Shown here one piece after another: positions 50,476-58,928 of a stretch of 59,589 nucleotides of DNA. Each line of letters starts with the position of its first letter. Within the stretch, counting starts at the first letter, position 1. The stretch spans positions 1 through 59,589 of the forward strand of contig NZ_CAMLRU010000001.1 of the NCBI RefSeq assembly GCF_946482535.1, in the 5' to 3' direction. A program made the position numbers and the translations under genes. The notes below the pieces were generated by a model that searched no databases, had not been told where the DNA came from, and saw only the letters and a list, made by a program, of their open reading frames with translations. Source of the stretch: an uncultured Flavobacterium sp. (GTDB lineage Bacteria; Bacteroidota; Bacteroidia; Flavobacteriales; Flavobacteriaceae).

Positions 50476-50898
50476 TTAATTTTGTTTCACGTGGAACATC
50501 TTCATTTTCTCTTCTTCTTTTTCACGCATCAATTGCTCATCCGCTTCAGACTTATCTTTAAAGCCGCAATAATGCAAAACCCCATGAACCATTACGCGTT
50601 TTAATTCTTCCTCAAACGAAACATTGAAATCTTGTGCGTTGTCACGAACTCTTTCTATAGAAATAAAAATGTCTCCATGTAGTTCATTTCCGACAGAATA
50701 ATCAAAGCTGATAATGTCTGTTAGCGTGTCATGATCTAAGTATTGCTGGTTTATTTCCAATAAATAATCATCGTCACAGAAGACATAATTAATCTCACCT
50801 TCGTTCTTTATTTCGGAGCTAATGACTTTGGAAATCCAATCTGCATAATGCTTTTCATTATCCAGAATAAAATCGGTTTCGTAATTAAAACTAATCAT
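50476..50898 (-). CDS. ybeY: Endoribonuclease YbeY
   Basis: A 140-residue zinc-dependent rRNA maturation RNase. The metal motif is MVHGVLHYCGFKDKSEADE; canonical YbeY has HGxLHLxGYDH, so the third histidine is replaced, as I recall for flavobacterial members. The C-terminus MKMFHVKQN is encoded by a parS-like sequence (50483-50498). It overlaps the DUF4175 gene by 8 nt and ends 1 nt before mnmG. Confidence 0.93.
   Translation of the reverse strand: MISFNYETDFILDNEKHYADWISKVISSEIKNEGEINYVFCDDDYLLEINQQYLDHDTLTDIISFDYSVGNELHGDIFISIERVRDNAQDFNVSFEEELKRVMVHGVLHYCGFKDKSEADEQLMREKEEEKMKMFHVKQN
50483..50498. promoter_or_regulatory. parS site, perfect consensus match, inside ybeY
   Basis: TGTTTCACGTGGAACA fits TGTTTCACGTGNAACA at all 16 positions. 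On the minus strand it encodes the FHVK part of the YbeY tail. It lies 9 nt before the mnmG start. Confidence 0.88.
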
Positions 50899-53800
50899 TC
50901 TTTATAAAGTATTCTTGAACCTTTTGGTTAAAATTGGAGCGCAAAGGTAAGCTTTGTCTGTTTAAAATTTCAATACTGTTTAAATATTCTTGAAGCTTGG
51001 TCGGCAAGGCATTTGCTTGATTACTAAATTCTTTATTGTTAGTCTCTGATTGACGTTTCTTATCTTCTCCTTGTTGTTGCAAAGCTTTTTCCAATTTCAA
51101 CAACTCATACTTGACATTCAAAATCTTTTGCAAGGTTTCATTATTAAATCCTTTATTCAACAATTGTTTTTCAATTTGTTTCATTTGATTCAAGGCGTTT
51201 TGACCGTTACCGCCTAACCCTTGTTTTTTTAATTCTTTTTCTAAAGCTTCGCGCAACTGTTGTTGTTCTTTGTAAATCTCCATTATGGCTTTAGCGTCAC
51301 CTTCGCCGTCTTGTCCTTCTTCTCCGCCTTTTTCATTACCTTGGTTTTGACCTGTTTTTCCGCCCTGTCGCCCTTTTCCTCCTTTGTTGCCTTGTTGTCC
51401 TTCTCCGGCCTTTTCGTCTTCTTTGCCTTCTTGTCCTTCACCGGGTTTTTCACCTTTCTTCATGCTCTTTTTCATCTTTTCACCTAGTCCGTCTTGCTTT
51501 TTGATAATATCCGGCAATTGCATCCCTGAACCTTGACCTTGTCCGGGTTTAGGTTTGCCTTGTCCTTGTCCTTGCATTTGCATATCGGATTGCATGCTGT
51601 TTAGTATATCACTGAGCATATCCGCCAGTTTGTTAGCTGAAGAAACCGCATATTGTTGGTGTGAATTTCCTTTAGCCACATTGGCTTCTGCCAAATTCTC
51701 TAAGGCTTTATCAACATTATATTGCACGTTACCTATTTCCTTAGTAACATCTTCTGCAATCTTTGGATTTCGCAAAGACATGGCAAACAAACTATCGTCG
51801 ACATGTTTGAACTGCTGTCTTAAATCTTGTTGGATTTTTAAATTTTTGTTGAATGATGGTGCGCCGCGTTTTAAGTTTTTAAACTGCTTCATCACATCTT
51901 CTTGTGAAAATGAATAGGCCAACAAATTATCCAAAATCTGACGTAACATCGCCACATCTTCTTCCATTTGCTCCATATCTCCTGATTGCATTTGCTCCAT
52001 CATATCCTGACTCATTTGCTTCATCTTTTTGGAAGCGCTTTTTTGCTTTGGCTTGGCTTTGTCTTTCTGTTGCTTTTGCAATTGGTCTTTGGCGTTCTTT
52101 AAATCATCGTCTATACTTTTCTCTTTTTCGTCAGTATTAGGCAATTCCATTGGAGCTTTTAATTCTTTATTGTCTTTGTCCAACTCATTTAACTCTTCTT
52201 GAAGCTTGTCAAACTCCTTGTTGATGTCTTCTTGTTTCTCGGCATTATTCTCCTCGTTTTTCTCGGCTAATTTATCTTGCTTTTCGGCAAGTTTGTCTAG
52301 TTTATCAGCAATTTGTTCGGCCTTTTTCTCAACATAGTAACGCTTGGTTAATTCAACCAATTGTTCTAAACTCTTAGTTTGATTTTTGCTGGCTTGCTGG
52401 AATTTTTCCATCTTTTCAAATAACTCTTCTTTGCTGATTTTATCGTTCAGCTTTTGAAGTTCGTCTAAAAGCTTTTGGTTTTTTTCTAATTCTTCTTTGG
52501 TTTTCTCGAGACGCTCTTGTAACAATTCTTTTTTCTCATCCTTTTTCTCGGTTTTGAATTGCTCTAAATTGTCTTTCATCTTCTCTGAAAACTCCTTCAT
52601 TAATTCATCCTGTTGCTTTTGGCGTTGAATGAAGTCGTTCACTTTTTGCTGTTCTTTATAATCTAAATTGTCCTTTTCTTTGCCCATTTTTTGCAACTTC
52701 TCCATTTCGGATAATTGTTTGTCTTGCGCTTTTAGAGATTTAGCTAATGAATTAATATTGTCATTTTGCTGTTGCAGCATTTCGTCCTGCTTTTCCGTTT
52801 CGGTAGCAATGCGATTGCTGAATACTGAAGATTTGGTGCTTTTAAAATTATGTAGCGCATCGTTATCAAAAACCTCAAAATAATACTCATACGAAACACC
52901 TTCTTCAACCGGAAGATTGCTCGGGAACGAAAACACAAACTGATCGTAAACATCTTTTTTGACGCTTATAAACGCTTTTTTAGCAATATTTGGAGTGTCT
53001 TTCGGGTAATAAACAATTTGAAGCTTAGAAAGCCCGTAATCATCAGAAACTTGTCCGAGAACATAATTCTTATTGACTTTTAAACTATCGGGCGCATTGT
53101 TGACTGTAATGGCAGGAAATTGGTCTTTGATTACAGAAATCTGATAATTGAGTTTTTCGTAATTCTGAACCTTGTTGTTAGAAGTCAATATTTGATAATC
53201 TACATTTTGAAGAATACTTTTTGACAGTGTAAATAGATTGTCTTGCTTGGCAAAGGTAAATCGATTGTTGGCGTTAACCCAATCTACTTTTTGGGTCGCC
53301 AAAGTGTTCATTCTCCAGGTAACTCTGGTTCCTTCGGGAATGATGGCGTTTCCGGTGCCTTTGATGACTTCTGATTTTTTATTCAAATAACCCGGGAAAT
53401 TTAAGACCATTTCGAAATTGGCAATCGATGGAACGGTTACCACTTTCAATTCATAATCCTTTGAAGAAACTTCATTGGCTTCGATGTGAAATTCTAAATC
53501 TTCAGAAGGTTTCGGAATGATAAACTCAAATTCACCGGCTTTGTTGCTTTCCATAAAATAACTTTCCTCGCCTAAGAAAATCATGGCATTTTCCGGAACT
53601 ACTTTACCAACGGTTTTGACCTTAACCAAAAAATCTTTGTTTTGTTCGGTTTGCAGATTGTCATTGACAACGACTATTTCAAATGGTGCCGGCGGTAAAA
53701 ACTGTTGTTTAAAATGCACCACACGATTTAAACTTTGCGATAAAATTTCTCCTTTACCTGAAATCAGGAAAAACAAAAAGAACAAAATCGGGATAACCGC

Positions 53801-54265
53801 CAAGGGCAAATATTTCTTATTCTTACCTAAATTGATGGCGTTGCCAAAAGGAATCGGCTGTAAAGTATTGGCTTTTTGTTCTATCGAAGCTAATAATAAT
53901 TCCGACTTGTTTCGGTCTTGCGACAATTGTAAAAAGTTGGTCAGCTTATCGCCTACTTCACTGAAATGGTTTCCAATGATGTTTGACGCTTGGTTATAAT
54001 CAATTCCTTTTTGGAGTTTGAATAATTTGAAAATCGGAAACAAAATAAATCGCAACAAAAGAAACAATTCCACCAAAATAAAAACTGCGAATAAAATCGT
54101 TCTGGCTGTTGGTTTCAGCCAAAGGAAATATTCAACGAAAAGCGTGAAGATAAAATACAATAAGCCCAAGCCGACGAAGAATATTGTTCCGCGCAGCAAT
54201 TCATTGGTATAAAACTTTCGAATAAAGCCTTCTAACTTTTGATAAATAAGGGTTGATTTTTCCAC
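50891..54265 (-). CDS. DUF4175 family giant membrane protein
   Basis: A 1124-residue protein with three N-terminal membrane segments (about 25-45, 53-75 and 150-168), a beta-sandwich extracellular part (about 170-480) and a long coiled-coil, Gln/Lys/Glu-rich C-terminal half. Residues about 890-992 form a Gly/Gln/Lys-rich low-complexity stretch. The start is GTG (54265); no ATG gives the first membrane helices. DUF4175 members are found across Flavobacteriia and their function is unknown. It heads a DUF4175-ybeY-mnmG overlap chain. Confidence 0.9.
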   Translation of the reverse strand: MEKSTLIYQKLEGFIRKFYTNELLRGTIFFVGLGLLYFIFTLFVEYFLWLKPTARTILFAVFILVELFLLLRFILFPIFKLFKLQKGIDYNQASNIIGNHFSEVGDKLTNFLQLSQDRNKSELLLASIEQKANTLQPIPFGNAINLGKNKKYLPLAVIPILFFLFFLISGKGEILSQSLNRVVHFKQQFLPPAPFEIVVVNDNLQTEQNKDFLVKVKTVGKVVPENAMIFLGEESYFMESNKAGEFEFIIPKPSEDLEFHIEANEVSSKDYELKVVTVPSIANFEMVLNFPGYLNKKSEVIKGTGNAIIPEGTRVTWRMNTLATQKVDWVNANNRFTFAKQDNLFTLSKSILQNVDYQILTSNNKVQNYEKLNYQISVIKDQFPAITVNNAPDSLKVNKNYVLGQVSDDYGLSKLQIVYYPKDTPNIAKKAFISVKKDVYDQFVFSFPSNLPVEEGVSYEYYFEVFDNDALHNFKSTKSSVFSNRIATETEKQDEMLQQQNDNINSLAKSLKAQDKQLSEMEKLQKMGKEKDNLDYKEQQKVNDFIQRQKQQDELMKEFSEKMKDNLEQFKTEKKDEKKELLQERLEKTKEELEKNQKLLDELQKLNDKISKEELFEKMEKFQQASKNQTKSLEQLVELTKRYYVEKKAEQIADKLDKLAEKQDKLAEKNEENNAEKQEDINKEFDKLQEELNELDKDNKELKAPMELPNTDEKEKSIDDDLKNAKDQLQKQQKDKAKPKQKSASKKMKQMSQDMMEQMQSGDMEQMEEDVAMLRQILDNLLAYSFSQEDVMKQFKNLKRGAPSFNKNLKIQQDLRQQFKHVDDSLFAMSLRNPKIAEDVTKEIGNVQYNVDKALENLAEANVAKGNSHQQYAVSSANKLADMLSDILNSMQSDMQMQGQGQGKPKPGQGQGSGMQLPDIIKKQDGLGEKMKKSMKKGEKPGEGQEGKEDEKAGEGQQGNKGGKGRQGGKTGQNQGNEKGGEEGQDGEGDAKAIMEIYKEQQQLREALEKELKKQGLGGNGQNALNQMKQIEKQLLNKGFNNETLQKILNVKYELLKLEKALQQQGEDKKRQSETNNKEFSNQANALPTKLQEYLNSIEILNRQSLPLRSNFNQKVQEYFIKND

Positions 54266-54360
54266 TTTTTAGCCAATCTTTTTTATAACCGATAAATGTA
54301 CAATTTTTGGCGAATAACCAACGTTAAAAATTTGCCAATGAAAAAGCGCTGAAAATGAAC

Positions 54361-54415
54361 ACCTAAACTACATTAAAAACTTCCAACATCTAACTTCCAA
54401 CTTCCAACTTCTGTT
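54361..54415 (+). repeat. Tandem ACTTCCA repeat before gltX
   Basis: CTTCCAACATCTAACTTCCA then further ACTTCCA copies run up to the gltX -7 element. Only one arm of a stem is present; no inverted partner was found nearby. Confidence 0.6.
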
Positions 54416-54423
54416 TATCTTTG
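54416..54423 (+). promoter_or_regulatory. gltX -7 element TATCTTTG
   Basis: TATCTTTG followed by CACC, as at pheS. It lies 19 nt before the ATG at 54442 and shows that an in-frame TTG at 54421 is promoter, not start. Confidence 0.6.
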
Positions 54424-54441
54424 CACCAAAATTTTAGAGAA

Positions 54442-55947
54442 ATGTCAAGACCTGTTAGAGTTCGTTTTGCCCCAAGTCCGACCGGGCCGTTACACATTGG
54501 TGGCGTTAGAACTGCCTTATTTAATTATTTATTTGCCAAAAAACATAACGGTGTTTTTTATTTGAGAATTGAAGATACCGACCAAAATCGTTTCGTTCCC
54601 GGAGCCGAACAGTACATCTTTGAAGCTTTAGAATGGTTAGGCATTGCGCCAAGTGAAACTGTTGGTAAGAATGAAAAATTCGGTCCATACCGTCAAAGCG
54701 AAAGAAAGCCTTTGTATAAACAATATGCCGATCAATTGGTGAATTCGGGTTGGGCTTACTATGCTTTTGACACGGCTGAAGCATTGGATAATCAAAGAAA
54801 ACAGCACGAAGCCGAAGGGAAAACTTTTATTTACAATTGGCACAATCGTGAAAAATTAGATACTTCTTTGGTGATTTCGGCAGCAGAAACCGAAAAGAGA
54901 ATTGCCAATGGCGAAGCTTTTGTCATTCGTTTTAAAACGCCTGTAAACGAAACTTTGCAGTTGCACGACATTATTCGTGGCGATTTAAAGTTTGAAACCA
55001 ATTTGTTAGACGATAAGGTTTTGTTCAAGTCAGACGGCATGCCAACGTACCATTTGGCGAATATTGTGGATGACCATTTGATGGAAACTTCGCATGTGAT
55101 TCGCGGAGAAGAATGGTTGCCCTCGATGCCTTTACACTGTTTGTTATACAAAGCTTTTGGTTGGGAAGCGCCTGAATTTGCGCATTTACCTTTGATTTTA
55201 AAACCTATCGGCAACGGAAAATTATCCAAACGCGATGGCGATAAAATGGGCTTTCCGGTATTTCCATTAGAATGGAAAAGCGAAGAAGGCATTTCATCAG
55301 GCTACAGAGAAAAAGGGTTTTTCCCGGAAGCAGTGGTTAACTTCTTGGCCTTGTTAGGCTGGAATGACGGAACCGACCAAGAAATCTTTTCTTTAGAAGA
55401 ATTGGCAGAAAAGTTCGATTTGAACCGCGTGCACAAAGCCGGAGCCAAATTTGACCCGGAGAAAAACAAATGGTTCAACCACCAATATTTGCAAAAACAA
55501 AGCGATGAAAGTTTGGCCGAAGCCTTTGCGCCTATTTTAACCGAAAAAGAAATTACCATTGAAAAAGGTAAATTAGTCCGCATTGTTGCTTCGATTAAAG
55601 AGCGTGCGAACTTTGTTTCCGAATTTTGGGATTTAGCCGATTACTTCTTTGTGGCACCAACAGCTTACGATGAAAAAGCCGCCAAAAATTGGAAAGAAGA
55701 CACGCCGCATTTGATACAACAATTGATTTCTGTTTTAGAAAATGTGGGTGAATTTTCTTCTGCAAACATTGAAACGATTGTCAAAGACTGGATGACTAAA
55801 AACGAAATTGGTATGGGAAAAGTGATGCAACCGTTACGTTTGAGTTTGGTTGGCGCTTTGAAAGGACCGCATCTTTTTGACATCGTGGAATTGATAGGAA
55901 AAGAAGAAACCATCAAGCGATTGGGGAAAGCAATAGCTACATTATAA
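54442..55947 (+). CDS. gltX: Glutamate--tRNA ligase
   Basis: A 501-residue class I synthetase charging tRNA-Glu. The HIGH-type motif is PSPTGPLHIGGVRT at about 11-24, and the KMSKS-type motif is GKLSKRDGDKMG (about 255). FAHLPLILKP precedes it. Normal length. The helical anticodon-binding domain follows. Promoter at 54416. Confidence 0.96.
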   Translation: MSRPVRVRFAPSPTGPLHIGGVRTALFNYLFAKKHNGVFYLRIEDTDQNRFVPGAEQYIFEALEWLGIAPSETVGKNEKFGPYRQSERKPLYKQYADQLVNSGWAYYAFDTAEALDNQRKQHEAEGKTFIYNWHNREKLDTSLVISAAETEKRIANGEAFVIRFKTPVNETLQLHDIIRGDLKFETNLLDDKVLFKSDGMPTYHLANIVDDHLMETSHVIRGEEWLPSMPLHCLLYKAFGWEAPEFAHLPLILKPIGNGKLSKRDGDKMGFPVFPLEWKSEEGISSGYREKGFFPEAVVNFLALLGWNDGTDQEIFSLEELAEKFDLNRVHKAGAKFDPEKNKWFNHQYLQKQSDESLAEAFAPILTEKEITIEKGKLVRIVASIKERANFVSEFWDLADYFFVAPTAYDEKAAKNWKEDTPHLIQQLISVLENVGEFSSANIETIVKDWMTKNEIGMGKVMQPLRLSLVGALKGPHLFDIVELIGKEETIKRLGKAIATL

Positions 55948-55951
55948 AAAG

Positions 55952-55982
55952 AAAAGTACCGATTAACTCGGGACTTTTTTTA
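55952..55982. terminator. Terminator after gltX
   Basis: AAAAGTaCCGA, loop, TCGGgACTTTTTTT: one mismatch in the stem; T tract on the plus strand. The end of the convergent barrel gene lies inside it. Confidence 0.8.
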
Positions 55983-56624
55983 TAAATTTATAATAACTTG
56001 TCCGTTAATACTTCCTAAGTTTCCTTTGAATTTATCGCCGTTATTTAAAGTCTGTAAAGCATCGTCTTTGTTGAGTTTGTTGAGAATATTGGTAAATCCG
56101 TATTCGTAAAAAATCACGGCTCTGATGGTTCGGCTTCCGGCGGAACAACCTAAATAAAAATTACCGCTTACCGGTGAAATGTCTACAATTTGGTTAGCCG
56201 TTAACAAGGTTCCTTTTAAGATTCGGTTTTCATCGGTTGGATCTACTTTGAGTTTGCCGTTGATTTGTAATACCGGACCAAAATCCAATGAAACATGGTC
56301 TTCCACTACGTTATAACTAAATAACAAACGCACTTGAACACCTTGAAGATTGTATTTAATATCCTTATCAAAAGAAGATTTTAACGAAAAATTATTGGAA
56401 AAAAACTGCATTCCGTAAATCATACTCCAATTGTTGTAGTAATTCCCTCGAACCGAAAGTCCGCCGGCAAACCCTAACTCAGGTGAAGCTTTAAAATTGT
56501 TGGTGAATAAAGTAGTTTGTGAAATTCCGGCTGAAATGCCAATGCGGTTTCCGTCTCTGTTGCCATATTGTGCATAACCCAATGTTGTGGCAAACAACAA
56601 AAGGACGATAAGATTTTTGTTCAT
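55980..56624 (-). CDS. Outer-membrane beta-barrel protein (PorT-like)
   Basis: A 214-residue protein with signal peptide 1-18 (NLIVLLLFATTLGYAQ). The mature part contains alternating short strands with Gly and aromatic residues (GISAGISQTTLFTNNF; GFAGGLSVRGNYYNNWSMIYG; RLLFSYNVVEDHVSLDFGP) ending in IINL, as for outer-membrane barrels of the PorT/OMP_b-brl type. Start ATG 56624 was chosen because it gives the signal peptide; a longer frame from 56651 does not. Role unknown. Confidence 0.8.
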   Translation of the reverse strand: MNKNLIVLLLFATTLGYAQYGNRDGNRIGISAGISQTTLFTNNFKASPELGFAGGLSVRGNYYNNWSMIYGMQFFSNNFSLKSSFDKDIKYNLQGVQVRLLFSYNVVEDHVSLDFGPVLQINGKLKVDPTDENRILKGTLLTANQIVDISPVSGNFYLGCSAGSRTIRAVIFYEYGFTNILNKLNKDDALQTLNNGDKFKGNLGSINGQVIINL

Positions 56625-56703
56625 GAAATGATGACAGTTAATTTGTAACAAACATACATATATTTTCGTACAACCAATTTTAATCTCTAAAATTTACAAC
56701 ATT

Positions 56704-57687
56704 ATGGAATTTATTCTTATCCCAATTGTGATTGGTGTTCTTTTTCTGTTCTCTTGCTTTTTTACCGTAAAGCAACAAACGGCGGTTGTCGTGGAACGAT
56801 TCGGTAAGTTTTTGAGTATCCGAAATTCGGGTTTGCAACTTAAAATTCCGGTAATTGACCGAATTGCCGGTCGTGTGAATTTGAGAATTCAACAATTGGA
56901 TGTTATCATCGAAACCAAAACCAAAGACAACGTATTCGTGAAAATGAAAGTGTCGGTTCAGTTTAAAGTCATCCAAGAAAAAGTATATGAAGCCTTTTAT
57001 AAATTAGAATATCCACATGATCAAATTACGGCGTATGTATTCGACGTAGTTCGTGCCGAAGTGCCAAAACTAAAATTAGATGATGTTTTTGAAAGAAAAG
57101 ATGATATCGCCATTGCTGTAAAACGTGAGTTAAACGAAGCCATGATGGCTTATGGTTATGACATCATTAATACCTTGGTAACCGATATCGATCCGGATAT
57201 TCAAGTAAAAAATGCGATGAACCGAATCAATGCGGCCGATAGAGAAAAAACAGCCGCCGAGTTCGAATCAGAAGCCCAAAGAATTCGTATTGTAGCCAAA
57301 GCGAAAGCCGAAGCCGAGAGCAAACGCTTACAAGGACAAGGTATAGCCGACCAAAGAAGAGAAATTGCCCGCGGTTTGGTGGAAAGTGTGGAAGTATTGA
57401 ACAATGTTGGCATCAATTCTCAAGAAGCTTCAGCTTTGATTGTGGTAACACAACATTATGATACGTTGCAAGCCATTGGTGCAGATACCAATTCTAATTT
57501 GATTTTGTTACCCAATTCGCCACAAGCCGGTAGCGATATGTTAAACAATATGGTCGCGAGTTTTACAGCCAGTAATCAAGTAGGCGAAGTGATGAAAAAT
57601 GCACCAAAACGAATTAAAAAGAAAAACGATCACACGTCAACCGATTATAATCCATCGGATACTTCGAATCCAACTGAAGAAGTTTAA
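56704..57687 (+). CDS. SPFH/stomatin-like membrane protein
   Basis: A 327-residue protein with an N-terminal membrane segment (about 3-21), an SPFH (band 7) domain (about 25-190; VVVERFGKFLSI and VSVQFKVIQ) and a coiled-coil region (about 185-245) with AKAEAESKRLQGQGIADQRR. The C-terminal tail is polar. It matches the slipin/YbbK (QmcA-like) group. Such proteins form membrane microdomain assemblies. No NfeD-like gene lies next to it. Confidence 0.92.
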   Translation: MEFILIPIVIGVLFLFSCFFTVKQQTAVVVERFGKFLSIRNSGLQLKIPVIDRIAGRVNLRIQQLDVIIETKTKDNVFVKMKVSVQFKVIQEKVYEAFYKLEYPHDQITAYVFDVVRAEVPKLKLDDVFERKDDIAIAVKRELNEAMMAYGYDIINTLVTDIDPDIQVKNAMNRINAADREKTAAEFESEAQRIRIVAKAKAEAESKRLQGQGIADQRREIARGLVESVEVLNNVGINSQEASALIVVTQHYDTLQAIGADTNSNLILLPNSPQAGSDMLNNMVASFTASNQVGEVMKNAPKRIKKKNDHTSTDYNPSDTSNPTEEV

Positions 57688-57702
57688 TCGTAATTATAAC
57701 TA

Positions 57703-57728
57703 AAAAAGAGGCTTAATTGCCTCTTTTT
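57703..57728. terminator. Bidirectional terminator between SPFH gene and DUF6327 gene
   Basis: AAAAAGAGGC, loop TTAATT, GCCTCTTTTT. The arm overlaps the end of the minus-strand gene. Confidence 0.9.
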
Positions 57729-57970
57729 CTGTTTATAAACCAACTGATCAGATAAGGTAAAGCTATTTTTAAAACTGTTCCCAAAGTTCCTGAAAACACT
57801 TTTTTATAAACGGTATAAAAACCCTGAACCGGTTCCGAAGGAAAAACACTTTCTTTGGTTTTCTCAAAGCTGAGCTTCATCTTCTGATAATAGATTTCTT
57901 TTTCCAATTTCAGGATTTCCAAATCGTGCTCAATTTCAGCGTAAGAAGAATATTTTTTAGTTTCCATCAT
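57713..57970 (-). CDS. DUF6327 family small protein
   Basis: An 85-residue protein with a helical N-terminal half (YAEIEHDLEILKLEKEIYYQKM) and a membrane segment near the end (LGTVLKIALPYLISWFINRK). It is the third gene of the YtxH-holin-DUF6327 operon and starts at the last base of the previous stop (TAATG). The start may be either of two consecutive ATG codons. Function unknown. Confidence 0.8.
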   Translation of the reverse strand: MMETKKYSSYAEIEHDLEILKLEKEIYYQKMKLSFEKTKESVFPSEPVQGFYTVYKKVFSGTLGTVLKIALPYLISWFINRKRGN

Positions 57971-58320
57971 TAGTCATTAAAAAATATTTCGGAGAATTTC
58001 TCCAAGATTGGTCCTTCTACAATTTTGTCTTTTACTAAAGATAAAAGAACGGCCAAGATTGAATAAATACCGGCAACCGCCAAAAATCCGAGTGGATAAC
58101 TATTAAACCATTGTCCTAGAGCCAAAGCACCGGCAATCGAAACAAAAAGTAAAACTATGGTCAAACAAAAAGCAATCAATAAAAACTTCACTATTAAAGT
58201 CGTTGACTTCATAGCGACCTTAAAACCCCAAAGTTTGTAATAAGCTATACTGCTTTCTAAATAAGCTTTGGCATTTTCCTGAATGTCTTCTACGCTTTCT
58301 TTGATTTCTTCAAAAGGCAT
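57970..58320 (-). CDS. Phage holin-like membrane protein (Holin-X type)
   Basis: A 116-residue membrane protein with a helical N-terminus (EEIKESVEDIQENAKAYLES) and two membrane segments (about 45-68 and 75-96), like PF07332 'phage holin family' proteins. No phage genes are near, so the name reflects similarity only. TAATG joins it to its neighbours on both sides. In Bacteroidota it always sits with YtxH, suggesting a stress-related membrane role. Confidence 0.85.
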   Translation of the reverse strand: MPFEEIKESVEDIQENAKAYLESSIAYYKLWGFKVAMKSTTLIVKFLLIAFCLTIVLLFVSIAGALALGQWFNSYPLGFLAVAGIYSILAVLLSLVKDKIVEGPILEKFSEIFFND

Positions 58321-58646
58321 TACTTCTGTAGTTTGGCGTTTTGTTTTTTGAGTTCAGCCAATTTTTCTTCTAGGAACGTAATGGCTTCTTCGGCTTTGTA
58401 ACTCGATTTAGATAATAAATTTTCAACCGTTTCTTTTAGCTCATCTTTGGTTTGATAGAATTTCTCTTTAGCCTCTTCTTCGGCCGAATTGAATTTGTTT
58501 TTGACTTCATCTTTCAAATCGTCAAAACTGTTTTTGATTTTTTCTCTTGTTTTCGAACCTTTGTCCGGGGCAAATAAAATTCCCAAACCAACTCCGATGG
58601 CTGCACCGGCTAAAAGAGCCAAAACATTATCACTTCTTCCAGACAT
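58320..58646 (-). CDS. YtxH domain protein
   Basis: A 108-residue protein: an N-terminal Gly-rich membrane segment (VLALLAGAAIGVGLGILFAP) and a Lys/Glu-rich helix (DKGSKTREKIKNSFDDLKDE) as in YtxH stress proteins. It is the first gene of the trio with the holin-like and DUF6327 genes. Such operons are often stress-induced. Confidence 0.9.
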   Translation of the reverse strand: MSGRSDNVLALLAGAAIGVGLGILFAPDKGSKTREKIKNSFDDLKDEVKNKFNSAEEEAKEKFYQTKDELKETVENLLSKSSYKAEEAITFLEEKLAELKKQNAKLQK

Positions 58647-58769
58647 AACATTTGAATTTTAAATTTTACTAAAGTTACAAAAAATTATGGCAAAACGCTG
58701 TTAAGATGCCGTTAAACCATCAAAACTTATTTTAAAGCGATATAAAAGCAGTTCGCTTTTAACAGTATA

Positions 58770-58818
58770 AAATGACCTTCCGAAATTTTATAAAATCAAT
58801 AAAATCAATTTATGAAGG
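58770..58818. other. Inverted repeat TGACCTTC / GAAGGTCGA
   Basis: GACCTTC and GAAGGTC pair across about 34 nt of A/T-rich sequence in the gap between YtxH and glnS. A second small hairpin (AAAAGC-AGTTC-GCTTTT) lies at 58744-58762. Function unknown. Confidence 0.4.
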
Positions 58819-58878
58819 TCGATTTTAATTGGGTAAAACTATATTTTTTAAAGAAGTGATAATTTTTATTAATAATAG

Positions 58879-58905
58879 AAAAAGCCTGCTTTTACACAGG
58901 CTTTT
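58879..58905. terminator. Terminator after glnS
   Basis: AAAAAGCCTG, loop, CAGGCTTTT, located 24 nt after the glnS stop on the minus strand. Confidence 0.8.
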
Positions 58906-58928
58906 CATTTATAAAATCTATACTGAAT

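Noticed and set aside
57970..58320. Holin-like gene considered evidence of a prophage
   Set aside because: No endolysin, capsid, integrase or attachment site is near; the gene belongs to a common YtxH stress operon.
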